Source of the DNA: a virus
DNA length: 28,267 nucleotides
Strand: one strand, 5' to 3'
Virus record (IMG/VR): IMGVR_UViG_3300021091_003049
Location: 1 to 28,267 of that record
This document shows positions 1 through 6,939 of this stretch, one piece after another. The position numbers were made by a program, and so were the translations under genes. The notes under the pieces were generated by a model. The model had not been told where the DNA came from. It worked only from the letters and a program-made list of their open reading frames with translations, and did no database searches. Numbering within the stretch: position 1 is the first letter of the stretch; each line of letters starts with the position of its first letter.

Positions 1-708
1 TTAATCGGGTCTAGGTATCTCATAATAATTCCTATCAATGGATTTTAAGTGGTCTGCCATGTGCTGCATTGGCACACTTATAGAAAGTCTTTTTTCCTGA
101 GGTTGAGCATAGTGGAAACATCTATTTGGAATATACAACATGTCTCCTGGTTTTAGATCGACATCAATAGCACATTCTAAATCTTTTTCATCTATATCAT
201 AGGCATATCTATCTACCAAATAAGACGCCCTATTTTTATAAACTTTCCAATGAGTAATACCTTCAACTTGAATAATAAAATTATTTGCAAAATCTTCATG
301 TATTTTGAATGATTTACTAGGTGATAGTCCACAATATACATGAAGAGCAGATTTTGTATTTGGAAAATAAGTTTCAAACTGCTGTAATATCTGTTGCTTT
401 TGTCTAGTAATTAAATCAAAGTTATTGATAATTAAAGTATGTCCATCAATAAAAGCATCACGAATATCTTTAGCATCTGAGGAAGGTTTAGACCATGCTC
501 TGTCATACCGCACAATATTGATATATTTGTTAGTCACTTTATCAATCAACTGCATATCAAAAAATTGTGGATTATTAATGCACAATTCAACTTCATCCCA
601 CGTAGCAAAAACATGAGGATCTTCAACAATTCCTTGCCAATACTGTGGGTCGTCGTTTATTGCCCACTTTTTAGTTGCATGTAGTTGTGTCAGAAGAGAA
701 GATATCAT
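1..708 (-). CDS. JmjC/cupin-type 2OG-Fe(II) dioxygenase
   Basis: This 235-aa protein ends in a TAA exactly at the window edge, so it is complete. Its C-terminal half is a cupin/JmjC-like double-stranded beta-helix. The putative Fe(II) ligands H137 and D139 lie in KIHEDF and H199 lies in RCFHYAQ, with the typical stretch VEGITHWKVYK after the first pair and KPGDMLYIPNRCFHY before the last His. This layout matches the Cupin_4/JmjC group, whose members hydroxylate proteins or small molecules using 2-oxoglutarate and O2. The ATG at 708 is preferred; a TTG 12 bases further upstream is in frame but has no visible support. The gene overlaps the preceding dioxygenase by 38 bases, which suggests translational coupling. 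It is the last gene seen of the halogenase/oxygenase run. The substrate is unknown. Confidence 0.75.
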   Translation of the reverse strand: MISSLLTQLHATKKWAINDDPQYWQGIVEDPHVFATWDEVELCINNPQFFDMQLIDKVTNKYINIVRYDRAWSKPSSDAKDIRDAFIDGHTLIINNFDLITRQKQQILQQFETYFPNTKSALHVYCGLSPSKSFKIHEDFANNFIIQVEGITHWKVYKNRASYLVDRYAYDIDEKDLECAIDVDLKPGDMLYIPNRCFHYAQPQEKRLSISVPMQHMADHLKSIDRNYYEIPRPD

Positions 709-1336
709 AATCAGATACAAAGTTAAGATTACAAATTATCCGATATGGATTTGTAGATGGATTACTTGATGAATGAAATTGATGTCCATCAAAGGCAAAT
801 AAAGTATTCTCTTTTGGAGTTACTCTTTTACACTCAGTATATTCTTGCGTACGTGCTTTATGCCATCTCTCGTCTATATTACCATAGTTTGGGTCATCAT
901 ACTCATTGAAAAATACAGTATCACCACTGGAATCATGAAAATAATATAGAGCAGCGTAATGATCTTTTTCACTATCGGTGTGCACACCATTATGATGTCC
1001 ACCATTTCCATTATTTAATTGTAATGCAAGTCTAACTCTAGTAAATTCTATTGGGGCGGGCATTACATCCTTTATAGTATCAAGAAATGGGGCAAAATGG
1101 GGCAACCATGGGCTTTCAACACCATGATTATCAATTAAGAGATGAGTAAAACCAATTGATTTTTCTTCAGGTTTCATGTCTAATAATTTTGTATCACCAA
1201 AAGCATAACTGTGTGGTGTATATGCAACATCTTCAGATAGAAAATACCACGGAAATCCTTTCATTCCACTAACCATATCAAACAATCTAGAATGATAAGA
1301 TTTTCCTAGAAGATTGTTTACCTGGATATATTTCAT
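671..1336 (-). CDS. 2OG-Fe(II) oxygenase
   Basis: A 221-aa 2OG-Fe(II) oxygenase. The facial triad is readable: H119-T120-D121 in NGVHTDSEKDHYAALYYFH, H188 in DGHQFHSSS, and the 2OG-binding Arg at about R199 in NPYRIICNLNF. The PKENTLFAFDGHQFHSS context is typical of the prolyl-4-hydroxylase-like superfamily often carried by cyanophages. The start is taken as the ATG at 1336 (MKYIQVNNLLGKSY). A longer in-frame reading begins at 1390, but it would add a Phe/Ile-rich extension lying inside the upstream gene. Even so, the gene overlaps that upstream gene by 50 bases and shows no clear Shine-Dalgarno sequence. The substrate is unknown. The context suggests it acts together with the neighbouring dioxygenases and halogenase, which is inference. 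Confidence 0.82.
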   Translation of the reverse strand: MKYIQVNNLLGKSYHSRLFDMVSGMKGFPWYFLSEDVAYTPHSYAFGDTKLLDMKPEEKSIGFTHLLIDNHGVESPWLPHFAPFLDTIKDVMPAPIEFTRVRLALQLNNGNGGHHNGVHTDSEKDHYAALYYFHDSSGDTVFFNEYDDPNYGNIDERWHKARTQEYTECKRVTPKENTLFAFDGHQFHSSSNPSTNPYRIICNLNFVSDYDIFSSDTTTCN

Positions 1337-1952
1337 GATAATAATTTGAAAATGCTTGTATATTAAAAGAAATAGATATTCTTTCCCCATCGCTGTTACT
1401 CTTAGAAACAGAATGTAATAACCAAGAGGGAAACATCACCATATAATCATTTACTGGAGAAAATGTAACTACATCTTCATTTAAGTTAGAGTTTTTGTTA
1501 AAATTATTACCTGCTCCCCAAAACTCTTTCATCATTTGAATATTAAGATCTCTATAGAGATTAAGTGCCCCAGAGCAACAATCAGGCACACTTAAATAAT
1601 AAACACCAGACATAACGCTACCTGGATGGTTATGAATAAGATTACTATGACCGTGATTATTTACATTCATCCAAAGATTAACAATGCGTAATGTATAATT
1701 TTGAAATCCAAACTTGTCTGCACAATAATATGCCATTTCAAGAATTTTACTTCTCAACTCATGCAATGGATTATTTTTCATAACTTCATCAACAAAGTCA
1801 TGAGATTGCCATCCACCGTTGTTACTAACTACTCTCCCATCTGGGTCTTCATTTCGCACTACGTCAACAAATTTTAAGAGTTTATCTCTATCAAGTCCAA
1901 CATCATCCTGAATCCACAATGGTGTTGGAAATATCAAATTAGTTTCAATCAT
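1287..1952 (-). CDS. Putative 2OG-Fe(II) oxygenase (TIGR02466-like)
   Basis: A 221-aa protein that begins MIETNLIFPTPLW, the usual opening (FPTPLW) of the 2OG-Fe(II) oxygenase subfamily resembling TIGR02466. The core reads LIHNHPGSVMSGVYYLSVP (H107, H109), followed by MFPSWLLHSVSKS (H180) and GERISISFNI (R191). These are the expected metal and 2OG-binding positions, although the second ligand position is His or Ser-rich rather than a clean HxD. The start is the ATG at 1952; the TTG two codons upstream is less likely. It overlaps the stop of the preceding 118-aa gene by 8 bases. It is the first of three consecutive dioxygenase-type genes downstream of the halogenase. The substrate is unknown. 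Confidence 0.75.
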   Translation of the reverse strand: MIETNLIFPTPLWIQDDVGLDRDKLLKFVDVVRNEDPDGRVVSNNGGWQSHDFVDEVMKNNPLHELRSKILEMAYYCADKFGFQNYTLRIVNLWMNVNNHGHSNLIHNHPGSVMSGVYYLSVPDCCSGALNLYRDLNIQMMKEFWGAGNNFNKNSNLNEDVVTFSPVNDYMVMFPSWLLHSVSKSNSDGERISISFNIQAFSNYYHEIYPGKQSSRKILSF

Positions 1953-2301
1953 CTTCAAATATGAAATCTTTATCAGTTACACTTGGGTCAACATGTTTCT
2001 TATATAAGGACATTGCTTCGATTGCACCAACAAGTTTATTAATATGATCTTTTTTAAATTGCAATTCTTCTAAAGAAATCTTAGTGATTGTAGAAGTATA
2101 ATGCATATTGTCAAGTGCTTCTCTCAACTTTTTGTAATCTTCTACAGCATCAGAGTGCTGTTGTAGAAAATTATTAACTAATTGGTCAAAAGTAATAAGT
2201 CCTTGAATTTCCTTACTCTTATCAATTTCTAGACTTTCTTCACTTGTTGGTATTCCTGCTAGTTCTGCAAGATTTACTTCAGTTACAGTTTGCTCAGACA
2301 T
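1945..2301 (-). CDS. Small helical protein of unknown function in the halogenase run
   Basis: A 118-aa acidic protein that I do not recognise. The N-terminal 30 residues are low in hydrophobics (MSEQTVTEVNLAELAGIPTS). Residues of about 35-105 look continuously helical with heptad-like Leu/Ile spacing (FDQLVNNFLQQHSDAVEDYKKLREAL and onward), so it could be a coiled coil or helical hairpin. The tail is acidic (KDFIFEDD). It has no Trp and no Cys, and no membrane segment. An AGAGG sequence lies about 11 bases before the ATG. It sits 2 bases after the 294-aa gene and overlaps the following dioxygenase by 8 bases, so it is firmly within the run. It could be a carrier, adaptor or substrate for the neighbouring enzymes; that is speculation. 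Confidence 0.7.
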   Translation of the reverse strand: MSEQTVTEVNLAELAGIPTSEESLEIDKSKEIQGLITFDQLVNNFLQQHSDAVEDYKKLREALDNMHYTSTITKISLEELQFKKDHINKLVGAIEAMSLYKKHVDPSVTDKDFIFEDD

Positions 2302-2303
2302 AA

Positions 2304-3188
2304 TTACATAAACCTCTTAATGTTTTTATTTAGGGCAAGAATTGCTTTATGATTTTTGATTCTCTCTTTTAAATTACTGGATTCTAAAAAGTGCATACGC
2401 CTCTGATATTCCATAATTTGATTGTTAGCAAAGTCCTCATCATTTGCTGATTCAACCACAATATTCCATCCTTTCATTTTTAAAAAATCTCTATGCACTG
2501 GCACCCACTGACATAATGGAGTGCCTGCTTTAATTAAATATTCACCTGGGTCTAACTTATGCCAGAACAATTGTAAATTAATTTCATACGAATATGATGG
2601 GTCAACAACTCCTGTGGGTGGAGTAAATCTATCTTCATCCCAATATGGAATAGGCATTTGAATAAACACAACATCGGGATGTGCTTGCACTCTCCATGGT
2701 AATTCAAGTTTAATTGTCGTATCTAAAACATCTTTTGTTTGGTCAACTAAATGACGCATACCTTCAGTTTGTTGTGGAATATGTCCTGTTACAAATCGAG
2801 GATTTCCTACTGTGACATTAAATAGTCCTTGAGATAACCACTCAAAATCTATTGCGTTATCACCTATCTTAATTAGAATATCTGCTGGACATGGAAGTAC
2901 ATAACCAGAGTCCATGATTGAAGTTATTGCAGGGCAAGTTACAGCATGACCAGGGGATGGAGGGTTATAATTTTCTCTCCTTAGTTCTGCATTTGCTTTC
3001 TCCCACATATGTTTTACTTTAAGATATGGGCAACGTTTAGATTTATCTGCAGTTAATTTTAATGCATCAGTCCTCCACTTTCTATGAAGTTTTCTTGCTG
3101 GAAACCAAGGTTGTAATTCAGCAACACCAGGGTCAACTGAATAAAACCTAACCCATAGTTTCTTTTTAAAGATATTCATCAGTCCCAT
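2304..3188 (-). CDS. Conserved-looking protein of unknown function next to the halogenase
   Basis: A 294-aa soluble protein that I do not recognise with certainty. It begins with a basic, aromatic stretch (NIFKKKLWVRFYSVDPGVAE). The middle part has Cys-containing segments (AVTCPAITSIMDSGYVLPCP) and beta-rich stretches (ADILIKIGDNAIDFEW, NLQLFWHKLDPGEYLIKAG). After GTPLCQWVPVHRDF it ends in a charged helical region. The central part has the look of a small-molecule-binding beta fold, but no catalytic motif can be named. The ATG at 3188 is chosen because AAGGG lies 9 bases before it. This start overlaps the end of the halogenase gene by 23 bases, and that coupling suggests the two proteins are made together. 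A role as a halogenase partner or substrate-handling protein is inference from position only. Confidence 0.75.
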   Translation of the reverse strand: MGLMNIFKKKLWVRFYSVDPGVAELQPWFPARKLHRKWRTDALKLTADKSKRCPYLKVKHMWEKANAELRRENYNPPSPGHAVTCPAITSIMDSGYVLPCPADILIKIGDNAIDFEWLSQGLFNVTVGNPRFVTGHIPQQTEGMRHLVDQTKDVLDTTIKLELPWRVQAHPDVVFIQMPIPYWDEDRFTPPTGVVDPSYSYEINLQLFWHKLDPGEYLIKAGTPLCQWVPVHRDFLKMKGWNIVVESANDEDFANNQIMEYQRRMHFLESSNLKERIKNHKAILALNKNIKRFM

Positions 3189-4752
3189 AAATGTTATCCC
3201 TTAGATATTCATAGTGTGAAGGAAGTTGTTGTACCCAATTTAACATAACTTCTCTGTCTTGTTGATATTTAGAGTGAGAAATTTCTAACTCTTCTAGATT
3301 AACATTTCTTTCCTTTATTGTAAAGTCTACAATAGGTCTATATCCAAGACCTGCCATGATATATGGAAGTCCATTGTAATTGGAATCATTGTATATATTT
3401 TCTGGATTTAACAAGATATTATAATGTCCAGATGCAGCAATATATGTTGATTGCTTCACCCCAACCTGAGATTTTAAATCAACATGAGTGATTATATCTT
3501 TCCAATATTGAGTATCTTCTCGTTGACTCAATGTGTAATGCATAGCAACAAAGTTTTTCATTGTCTCTAACGCATTGTCAACGATAAAATTAAAACTATC
3601 TCTGTCAATTTTAGACACAAATCCATTTCTACGTTGTAGTATATCACTTAGAAACATGAGATTTTCATGTGTAGTCATCAATCCTGTAGACTCTAATGGT
3701 TCTAAAAATCCGTAAGATAATCCAATACCAACAACATTCTTTACCCATGCTTTTTCATGTTTTCCATGTTTAATACGAATTGGGCGAAGATGTGCAGACT
3801 CAGCAACTTCTGCAGAGTATCTATTTGATAGATATTCTCTAAACTCTCTTTCAGCATCAGCATCTGAAATATATTTACTGCTATAAACATAACCAGTGCC
3901 TACACGATGCCAGAGTGGTATATTCCATATCCAACCAGCATCCATTGCAACACAATCAGTATAAGTTTCCATCTGATTAATCCTATCAGTATATGGAATC
4001 TGAGTTGCTAACGCTCTATCATTGTATAACTGATGATTAAATGATTTAAACTCAACTCCCATGTGTTGCTCTAACAACAACGATTTAAATCCTGTGCAAT
4101 CAATAAACAAATCAGCACTGATTGTATCATTATCTGTTGTGATAATAGAATTAATGGTGCCATCTGGTGTTTTGACAACATTTTCAATATCTCCTTTGAT
4201 ATGTACGACTCCATTGGGAAGAGCAATACTATCTCTCAGAAATTTTCCAAACAAATCAGCATCTAAATGATAGGCAGTATCCCATTCCGAGTCATAATTT
4301 GAATTAGGAATAGTCTCTGCAATTTTACACTCATCTGCGAGATAAGTATTCATATTATAGAAGCGAGCAAACTCTTCTGGAGGATATTGCTCCATTCCAT
4401 ATCTGCTTTGTAGCGCAAAGAAGTCAAATAAATTTCGTTTATAATCATCATTAAGATCCCATTTTCCAAAAGGATACTGAAATCTCTCACCAGTATTTTC
4501 TCTAAAATTTTTAAAAGCAATGGAAGTTTTAAATGTTGCATTACATTTTGACATCCATTCTTCATCACGTAATTCCAAGCGATGAAGAAATCTATTGAAT
4601 TGACCTAGGGTAGATTCTCCAACTCCAATAGGTTTTGTGACATTAGATTCAATTAATGCTATTTCAATGTCTGGAAATGATTTTGACAATAGAGCAGCAG
4701 ACATCCATCCACTACTTCCACCACCAACAATACAAATAGATTCAATTTTCAT
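3166..4752 (-). CDS. Flavin-dependent halogenase (tryptophan-halogenase family)
   Basis: A 528-aa member of the flavin-dependent halogenase family (Trp_halogenase). The FAD-binding motif is at residues 8-15 (IVGGGSSG). It is followed by KPIGVGESTL, a candidate catalytic Lys K75 in CNATFKTSIAF, the diagnostic WxWxIP motif at 274-279 (GWIWNIPLWHR), and the conserved FLEPLESTGL with E351/E354. These enzymes use FADH2, O2 and halide to form HOCl or an equivalent that is passed to the lysine. A family member from a T4-like cyanophage, VirX1, has been characterised as an iodination-preferring halogenase with broad small-molecule substrates, so free tryptophan should not be assumed. A flavin reductase is needed and none is visible here. 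The start codon lies two bases after an intrinsic terminator. It is the first gene of the six-gene run. Confidence 0.93.
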   Translation of the reverse strand: MKIESICIVGGGSSGWMSAALLSKSFPDIEIALIESNVTKPIGVGESTLGQFNRFLHRLELRDEEWMSKCNATFKTSIAFKNFRENTGERFQYPFGKWDLNDDYKRNLFDFFALQSRYGMEQYPPEEFARFYNMNTYLADECKIAETIPNSNYDSEWDTAYHLDADLFGKFLRDSIALPNGVVHIKGDIENVVKTPDGTINSIITTDNDTISADLFIDCTGFKSLLLEQHMGVEFKSFNHQLYNDRALATQIPYTDRINQMETYTDCVAMDAGWIWNIPLWHRVGTGYVYSSKYISDADAEREFREYLSNRYSAEVAESAHLRPIRIKHGKHEKAWVKNVVGIGLSYGFLEPLESTGLMTTHENLMFLSDILQRRNGFVSKIDRDSFNFIVDNALETMKNFVAMHYTLSQREDTQYWKDIITHVDLKSQVGVKQSTYIAASGHYNILLNPENIYNDSNYNGLPYIMAGLGYRPIVDFTIKERNVNLEELEISHSKYQQDREVMLNWVQQLPSHYEYLRDNIYGTDEYL

Positions 4753-4754
4753 AT

Positions 4755-4779
4755 AAAAAAAGAGGTGTCTCCACCTCTA
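4755..4779 (-). terminator. Intrinsic terminator or attenuator in the halogenase leader
   Basis: Read on the minus strand, a perfect 7-bp stem AGAGGTG/CACCTCT with a GAGA loop is followed at once by a run of T (stem T plus six more), then TATATG, where ATG is the halogenase start. It is a textbook rho-independent terminator. It lies downstream of a sigma70-type promoter and of the late-transcribed fibre genes, so it should stop late transcripts. It may also attenuate transcripts that start at 4803-4831. Confidence 0.85.
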
Positions 4780-4802
4780 TGTATTATGCTTGAGACTCAG
4801 TT

Positions 4803-4831
4803 ATTTTAGCGTGGCGGTTTCCAGTTGTCAA
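4803..4831 (-). promoter_or_regulatory. Sigma70-type promoter upstream of the halogenase run
   Basis: Minus strand TTGACA (4831-4826), a 17-base spacer, then TAAAAT (4808-4803): 11 of 12 consensus positions at ideal spacing. The -35 lies inside the last codons of the 142-aa gene and the -10 contains its TAA stop. The predicted start is near 4796, giving a leader of about 43 bases that contains the intrinsic terminator before the halogenase ATG. No late-promoter motif is present in this gap. Confidence 0.7.
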
Positions 4832-5234
4832 CCCATGGGTCCCATGATGCTCTACCTGGAAGTTGTATTAACTTTGGATTTGGCACAAATGGGGGAATAG
4901 ATGATGGTGCTGGATTTTCAGATTTTACTTTTTTAATATGGTCTACCCAGCGTGTGCCACCATCTAAAGAATCTTTATATTGCATATCTAGTTGTGCACC
5001 CACATCTCCATATCCAACCATTCTAGAAACAGTTGCCGCTGCACGAAGATCTTCACACTCTGAGTGATGGACAACTTGCCCATTTATCATTACATGCTCA
5101 TGTGTGCAATCATCTGGCACATCGCACCATTTCATATCGGCATCTGGACCTTCGTAAATTTCAAATTTATCTTCCTCATCACAAATATCTGTGATTGCTC
5201 CAGTAGCACGGGATATAATAGCGATTTTTGCCAT
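4806..5234 (-). CDS. Putative fibre-associated or assembly protein
   Basis: A 142-aa protein. Its N-terminal 65 residues are a compact acidic region with Cys and His (VHHSECEDLRAAA). Residues of about 72-108 carry MVGYGDVGAQLDMQYKDS followed by a Trp-containing helix (RWVDHIKKVKSENP). The tail is Pro-rich (PAPSSIPPFVPNP) and ends DPWVDNWKPPR. The G-x-QLD-x-Q/I-Y-x-D...I-x-x-VK-x-x-(H/N)P pattern is one I associate with small proteins encoded next to phage tail fibres, some of them assembly chaperones. That assignment is tentative. It has its own perfect late promoter (TATAAATA) and a strong AAGGAG ribosome site. It follows the three Gly-rich fibre genes, which supports a role with them. Confidence 0.6.
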   Translation of the reverse strand: MAKIAIISRATGAITDICDEEDKFEIYEGPDADMKWCDVPDDCTHEHVMINGQVVHHSECEDLRAAATVSRMVGYGDVGAQLDMQYKDSLDGGTRWVDHIKKVKSENPAPSSIPPFVPNPKLIQLPGRASWDPWVDNWKPPR

Positions 5235-5258
5235 GATAGATTTAAACTCCTTCGTTGT

Positions 5259-5266
5259 TATTTATA
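5259..5266 (-). promoter_or_regulatory. T4-type late promoter (TATAAATA)
   Basis: A perfect TATAAATA on the minus strand lies 25 bases before the ATG of the 142-aa gene and directly after the TGA of the first Gly-rich gene. It fits the late-promoter core used by T4-like phages with the gp55 sigma factor. Confidence 0.75.
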
Positions 5267-6076
5267 TCAACCAAAATACTCATATACGACTACAACTCCT
5301 TCACGTCCTCTAGCACCTCTGTTACTATCTCGGGACCCATTACCACCAGCACCCCAAGCTGCATGTGCCTCATGATTATGAGAATAGTTACTATTAGAGT
5401 GAGATGAAGGTTGACTGCCACCCATATAGGATCTTCCTGCAGAATGATTCCCATAGCTGTAGTGAGACCCGTGACCATTTCCACCGCCGCCGAAGACATT
5501 CAAACTACCACCAGACCCATTACCACCCAATCCACCAGCGTGTTGTTGAGAACAATTAGCACCAACACCACCGCCAGCAGAACAATAACCTCCAAATGAG
5601 GAACCATTTCCATTACCGCCACATCCAGAGTAGTTAGTGCCACCTCCAGGGTTACCAACACTAACTCCCACTGAAGAAACATTAGTTACATCGATAACCA
5701 TTTCTGCCATTCCACCAGCGCCACCCGATTCACAATATCCAGATCCACCTCCACCAGCACCAACAACTTGCACTCTAATACTTCTTACACCACTAGGTTT
5801 AGTCCAAGTACCATTGCTAGTGTAAACTTGCATAGATCTAAATCCACTAGCACTAGATACTGGAACCCAAGATAAGTTTGCTCCATCCGTAGTTAAATAT
5901 CTACCACTATTTCCACTTAATGATGGAATAATATATTTAGAAGACCCTGTAATTGTACCATTAATATTGATATTAGTGATTTTTAATGTGCCATGAGATG
6001 TAATTGCTCCTGAAGCAAGATTAAATCCACTGAGACCCTGCTGGTCTTTAATAGATGTAACTCTAAGTATGCTCAT
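5267..6076 (-). CDS. Gly-rich tail fibre or adhesin, tandem copy A
   Basis: A 269-aa virion-type protein and the last transcribed of three tandem paralogues of identical length. Residues 1-80 form a copy-specific N-terminal region that ends in a fibre-like shaft (GRYLTTDGANLSWVPVS). From about residue 85 the conserved head begins with NGTWTKPSGVRSI, then VVGAGGGGSGY, the entry to the Gly-rich domain common in phage tail proteins. The head is about one-third Gly and rich in Ser, Asn and His, and carries four spaced Cys (CES, CGGNGN, YCSAGGG, NCSQQH). It ends SNRGARGREGVVVVYEYFG. Such domains may fold as packed polyglycine helices, as in the T-even gp38 adhesin; that analogy is inference. This copy differs from B and C by having AHAAW instead of SHCAW. 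It has a late promoter and a GGGG ribosome site. Confidence 0.8.
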   Translation of the reverse strand: MSILRVTSIKDQQGLSGFNLASGAITSHGTLKITNININGTITGSSKYIIPSLSGNSGRYLTTDGANLSWVPVSSASGFRSMQVYTSNGTWTKPSGVRSIRVQVVGAGGGGSGYCESGGAGGMAEMVIDVTNVSSVGVSVGNPGGGTNYSGCGGNGNGSSFGGYCSAGGGVGANCSQQHAGGLGGNGSGGSLNVFGGGGNGHGSHYSYGNHSAGRSYMGGSQPSSHSNSNYSHNHEAHAAWGAGGNGSRDSNRGARGREGVVVVYEYFG

Positions 6077-6098
6077 TACACAATCCCCTTCTTAGATA

Positions 6099-6106
6099 TA
6101 TTTATT
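6099..6106 (-). promoter_or_regulatory. Late promoter (AATAAATA) for copy A
   Basis: AATAAATA on the minus strand lies 22 bases before the copy A ATG. It is formed partly by the TAA stop codon of copy B, where the reading GGT TAA TAA ATA contains both stop and promoter. Confidence 0.65.
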
Positions 6107-6914
6107 AACCAAAGTATTCATATACGACTACAACTCCTTCACGTCCTCTAGCACCTCTGTTACCATCTCGGGACCCATTACCACCTGCTCCCCAAGCACA
6201 ATGAGACTCATGACGATGGGAATAATTAGATTGGTTATGTGATGAGGGTTGACTGCCACCCATATAAGATACACCAGCAGTATGATTGCCATAACTATGG
6301 TTAGACCCATGACCATTTCCACCACCACCATAAACGTTTATATTACCACCAGACCCATTACCACCCCATCCACCAGAGTGTTGTTGAGAACAATTAGCAC
6401 CGAGTCCCCCAGATGCTGAGCAATAACCTCCAAATGAAGAAGTATTTCCATTACCACCACATCCAGCATAGTTAGTGCCACCTCCAGGGTTACCAACAGT
6501 GACTGATACCGAAGAAACATTAGTTACGTCAACAATCATTTCTGCCATTCCACCAGCACCAGCAGATTCACAATATCCAGATCCACCTCCACCAGCACCA
6601 ACAACTTGCACACAAATACTTCTTACACCAGTAGGTCTATTCCAAGTGCCATTACCAGTCCAAACTTGCATAGATCTAATGCCAGATGCAGTAGATACTG
6701 TTGCCCACTCTGTATTTGTACCATTAGACATTAAAAATTTTCCAGCATGTCCTGATTGCACTGGAATTAAAAAATTAGATCTTCCTTGGATTTGTCCATT
6801 GATTACAAGGTTTGATACTGTAAGAGTACCTATAGTAGAAACCCCGCCACCAGAGAATGAAAATCCAGTAGCGCCTGTTAAGTCTCTAATTGAAGCAATT
6901 TTAAGTTGTGACAT
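6105..6914 (-). CDS. Gly-rich tail fibre or adhesin, tandem copy B
   Basis: The middle of three tandem 269-aa paralogues. The N-terminal 80 residues (MSQLKIASIRDLTGATG..., GRSNFLIPVQSGHAGK) differ from copies A and C. From NGTWNRPTGVRSI onward it is nearly identical to them. It shares the extra Cys with copy C (ESHCAWGAGGNG) and shares the C-terminal VVVVYEYFG with copy A, so it looks like an intermediate or mosaic of the two. Long stretches of the 3' part are also almost identical to copies A and C at DNA level. It is probably a trimeric fibre tip or short fibre that binds the host surface; the actual receptor is unknown. It has a separate late promoter. Confidence 0.8.
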   Translation of the reverse strand: MSQLKIASIRDLTGATGFSFSGGGVSTIGTLTVSNLVINGQIQGRSNFLIPVQSGHAGKFLMSNGTNTEWATVSTASGIRSMQVWTGNGTWNRPTGVRSICVQVVGAGGGGSGYCESAGAGGMAEMIVDVTNVSSVSVTVGNPGGGTNYAGCGGNGNTSSFGGYCSASGGLGANCSQQHSGGWGGNGSGGNINVYGGGGNGHGSNHSYGNHTAGVSYMGGSQPSSHNQSNYSHRHESHCAWGAGGNGSRDGNRGARGREGVVVVYEYFG

Positions 6915-6931
6915 AAGACTTAATTTTTAGT

Positions 6932-6939
6932 TATTTATT
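6932..6939 (-). promoter_or_regulatory. Late promoter (AATAAATA) for copy B
   Basis: AATAAATA on the minus strand lies 18 bases before the copy B ATG. It overlaps the TAA stop of copy C in the same GGT-TAATAAATA arrangement as the next copy. Confidence 0.65.

Noticed and set aside
2327-2334. CCTAAATA upstream of the 118-aa gene as a late promoter
   Set aside because: Two mismatches at the important 5' side and it lies inside coding sequence; the downstream genes are explained by read-through.
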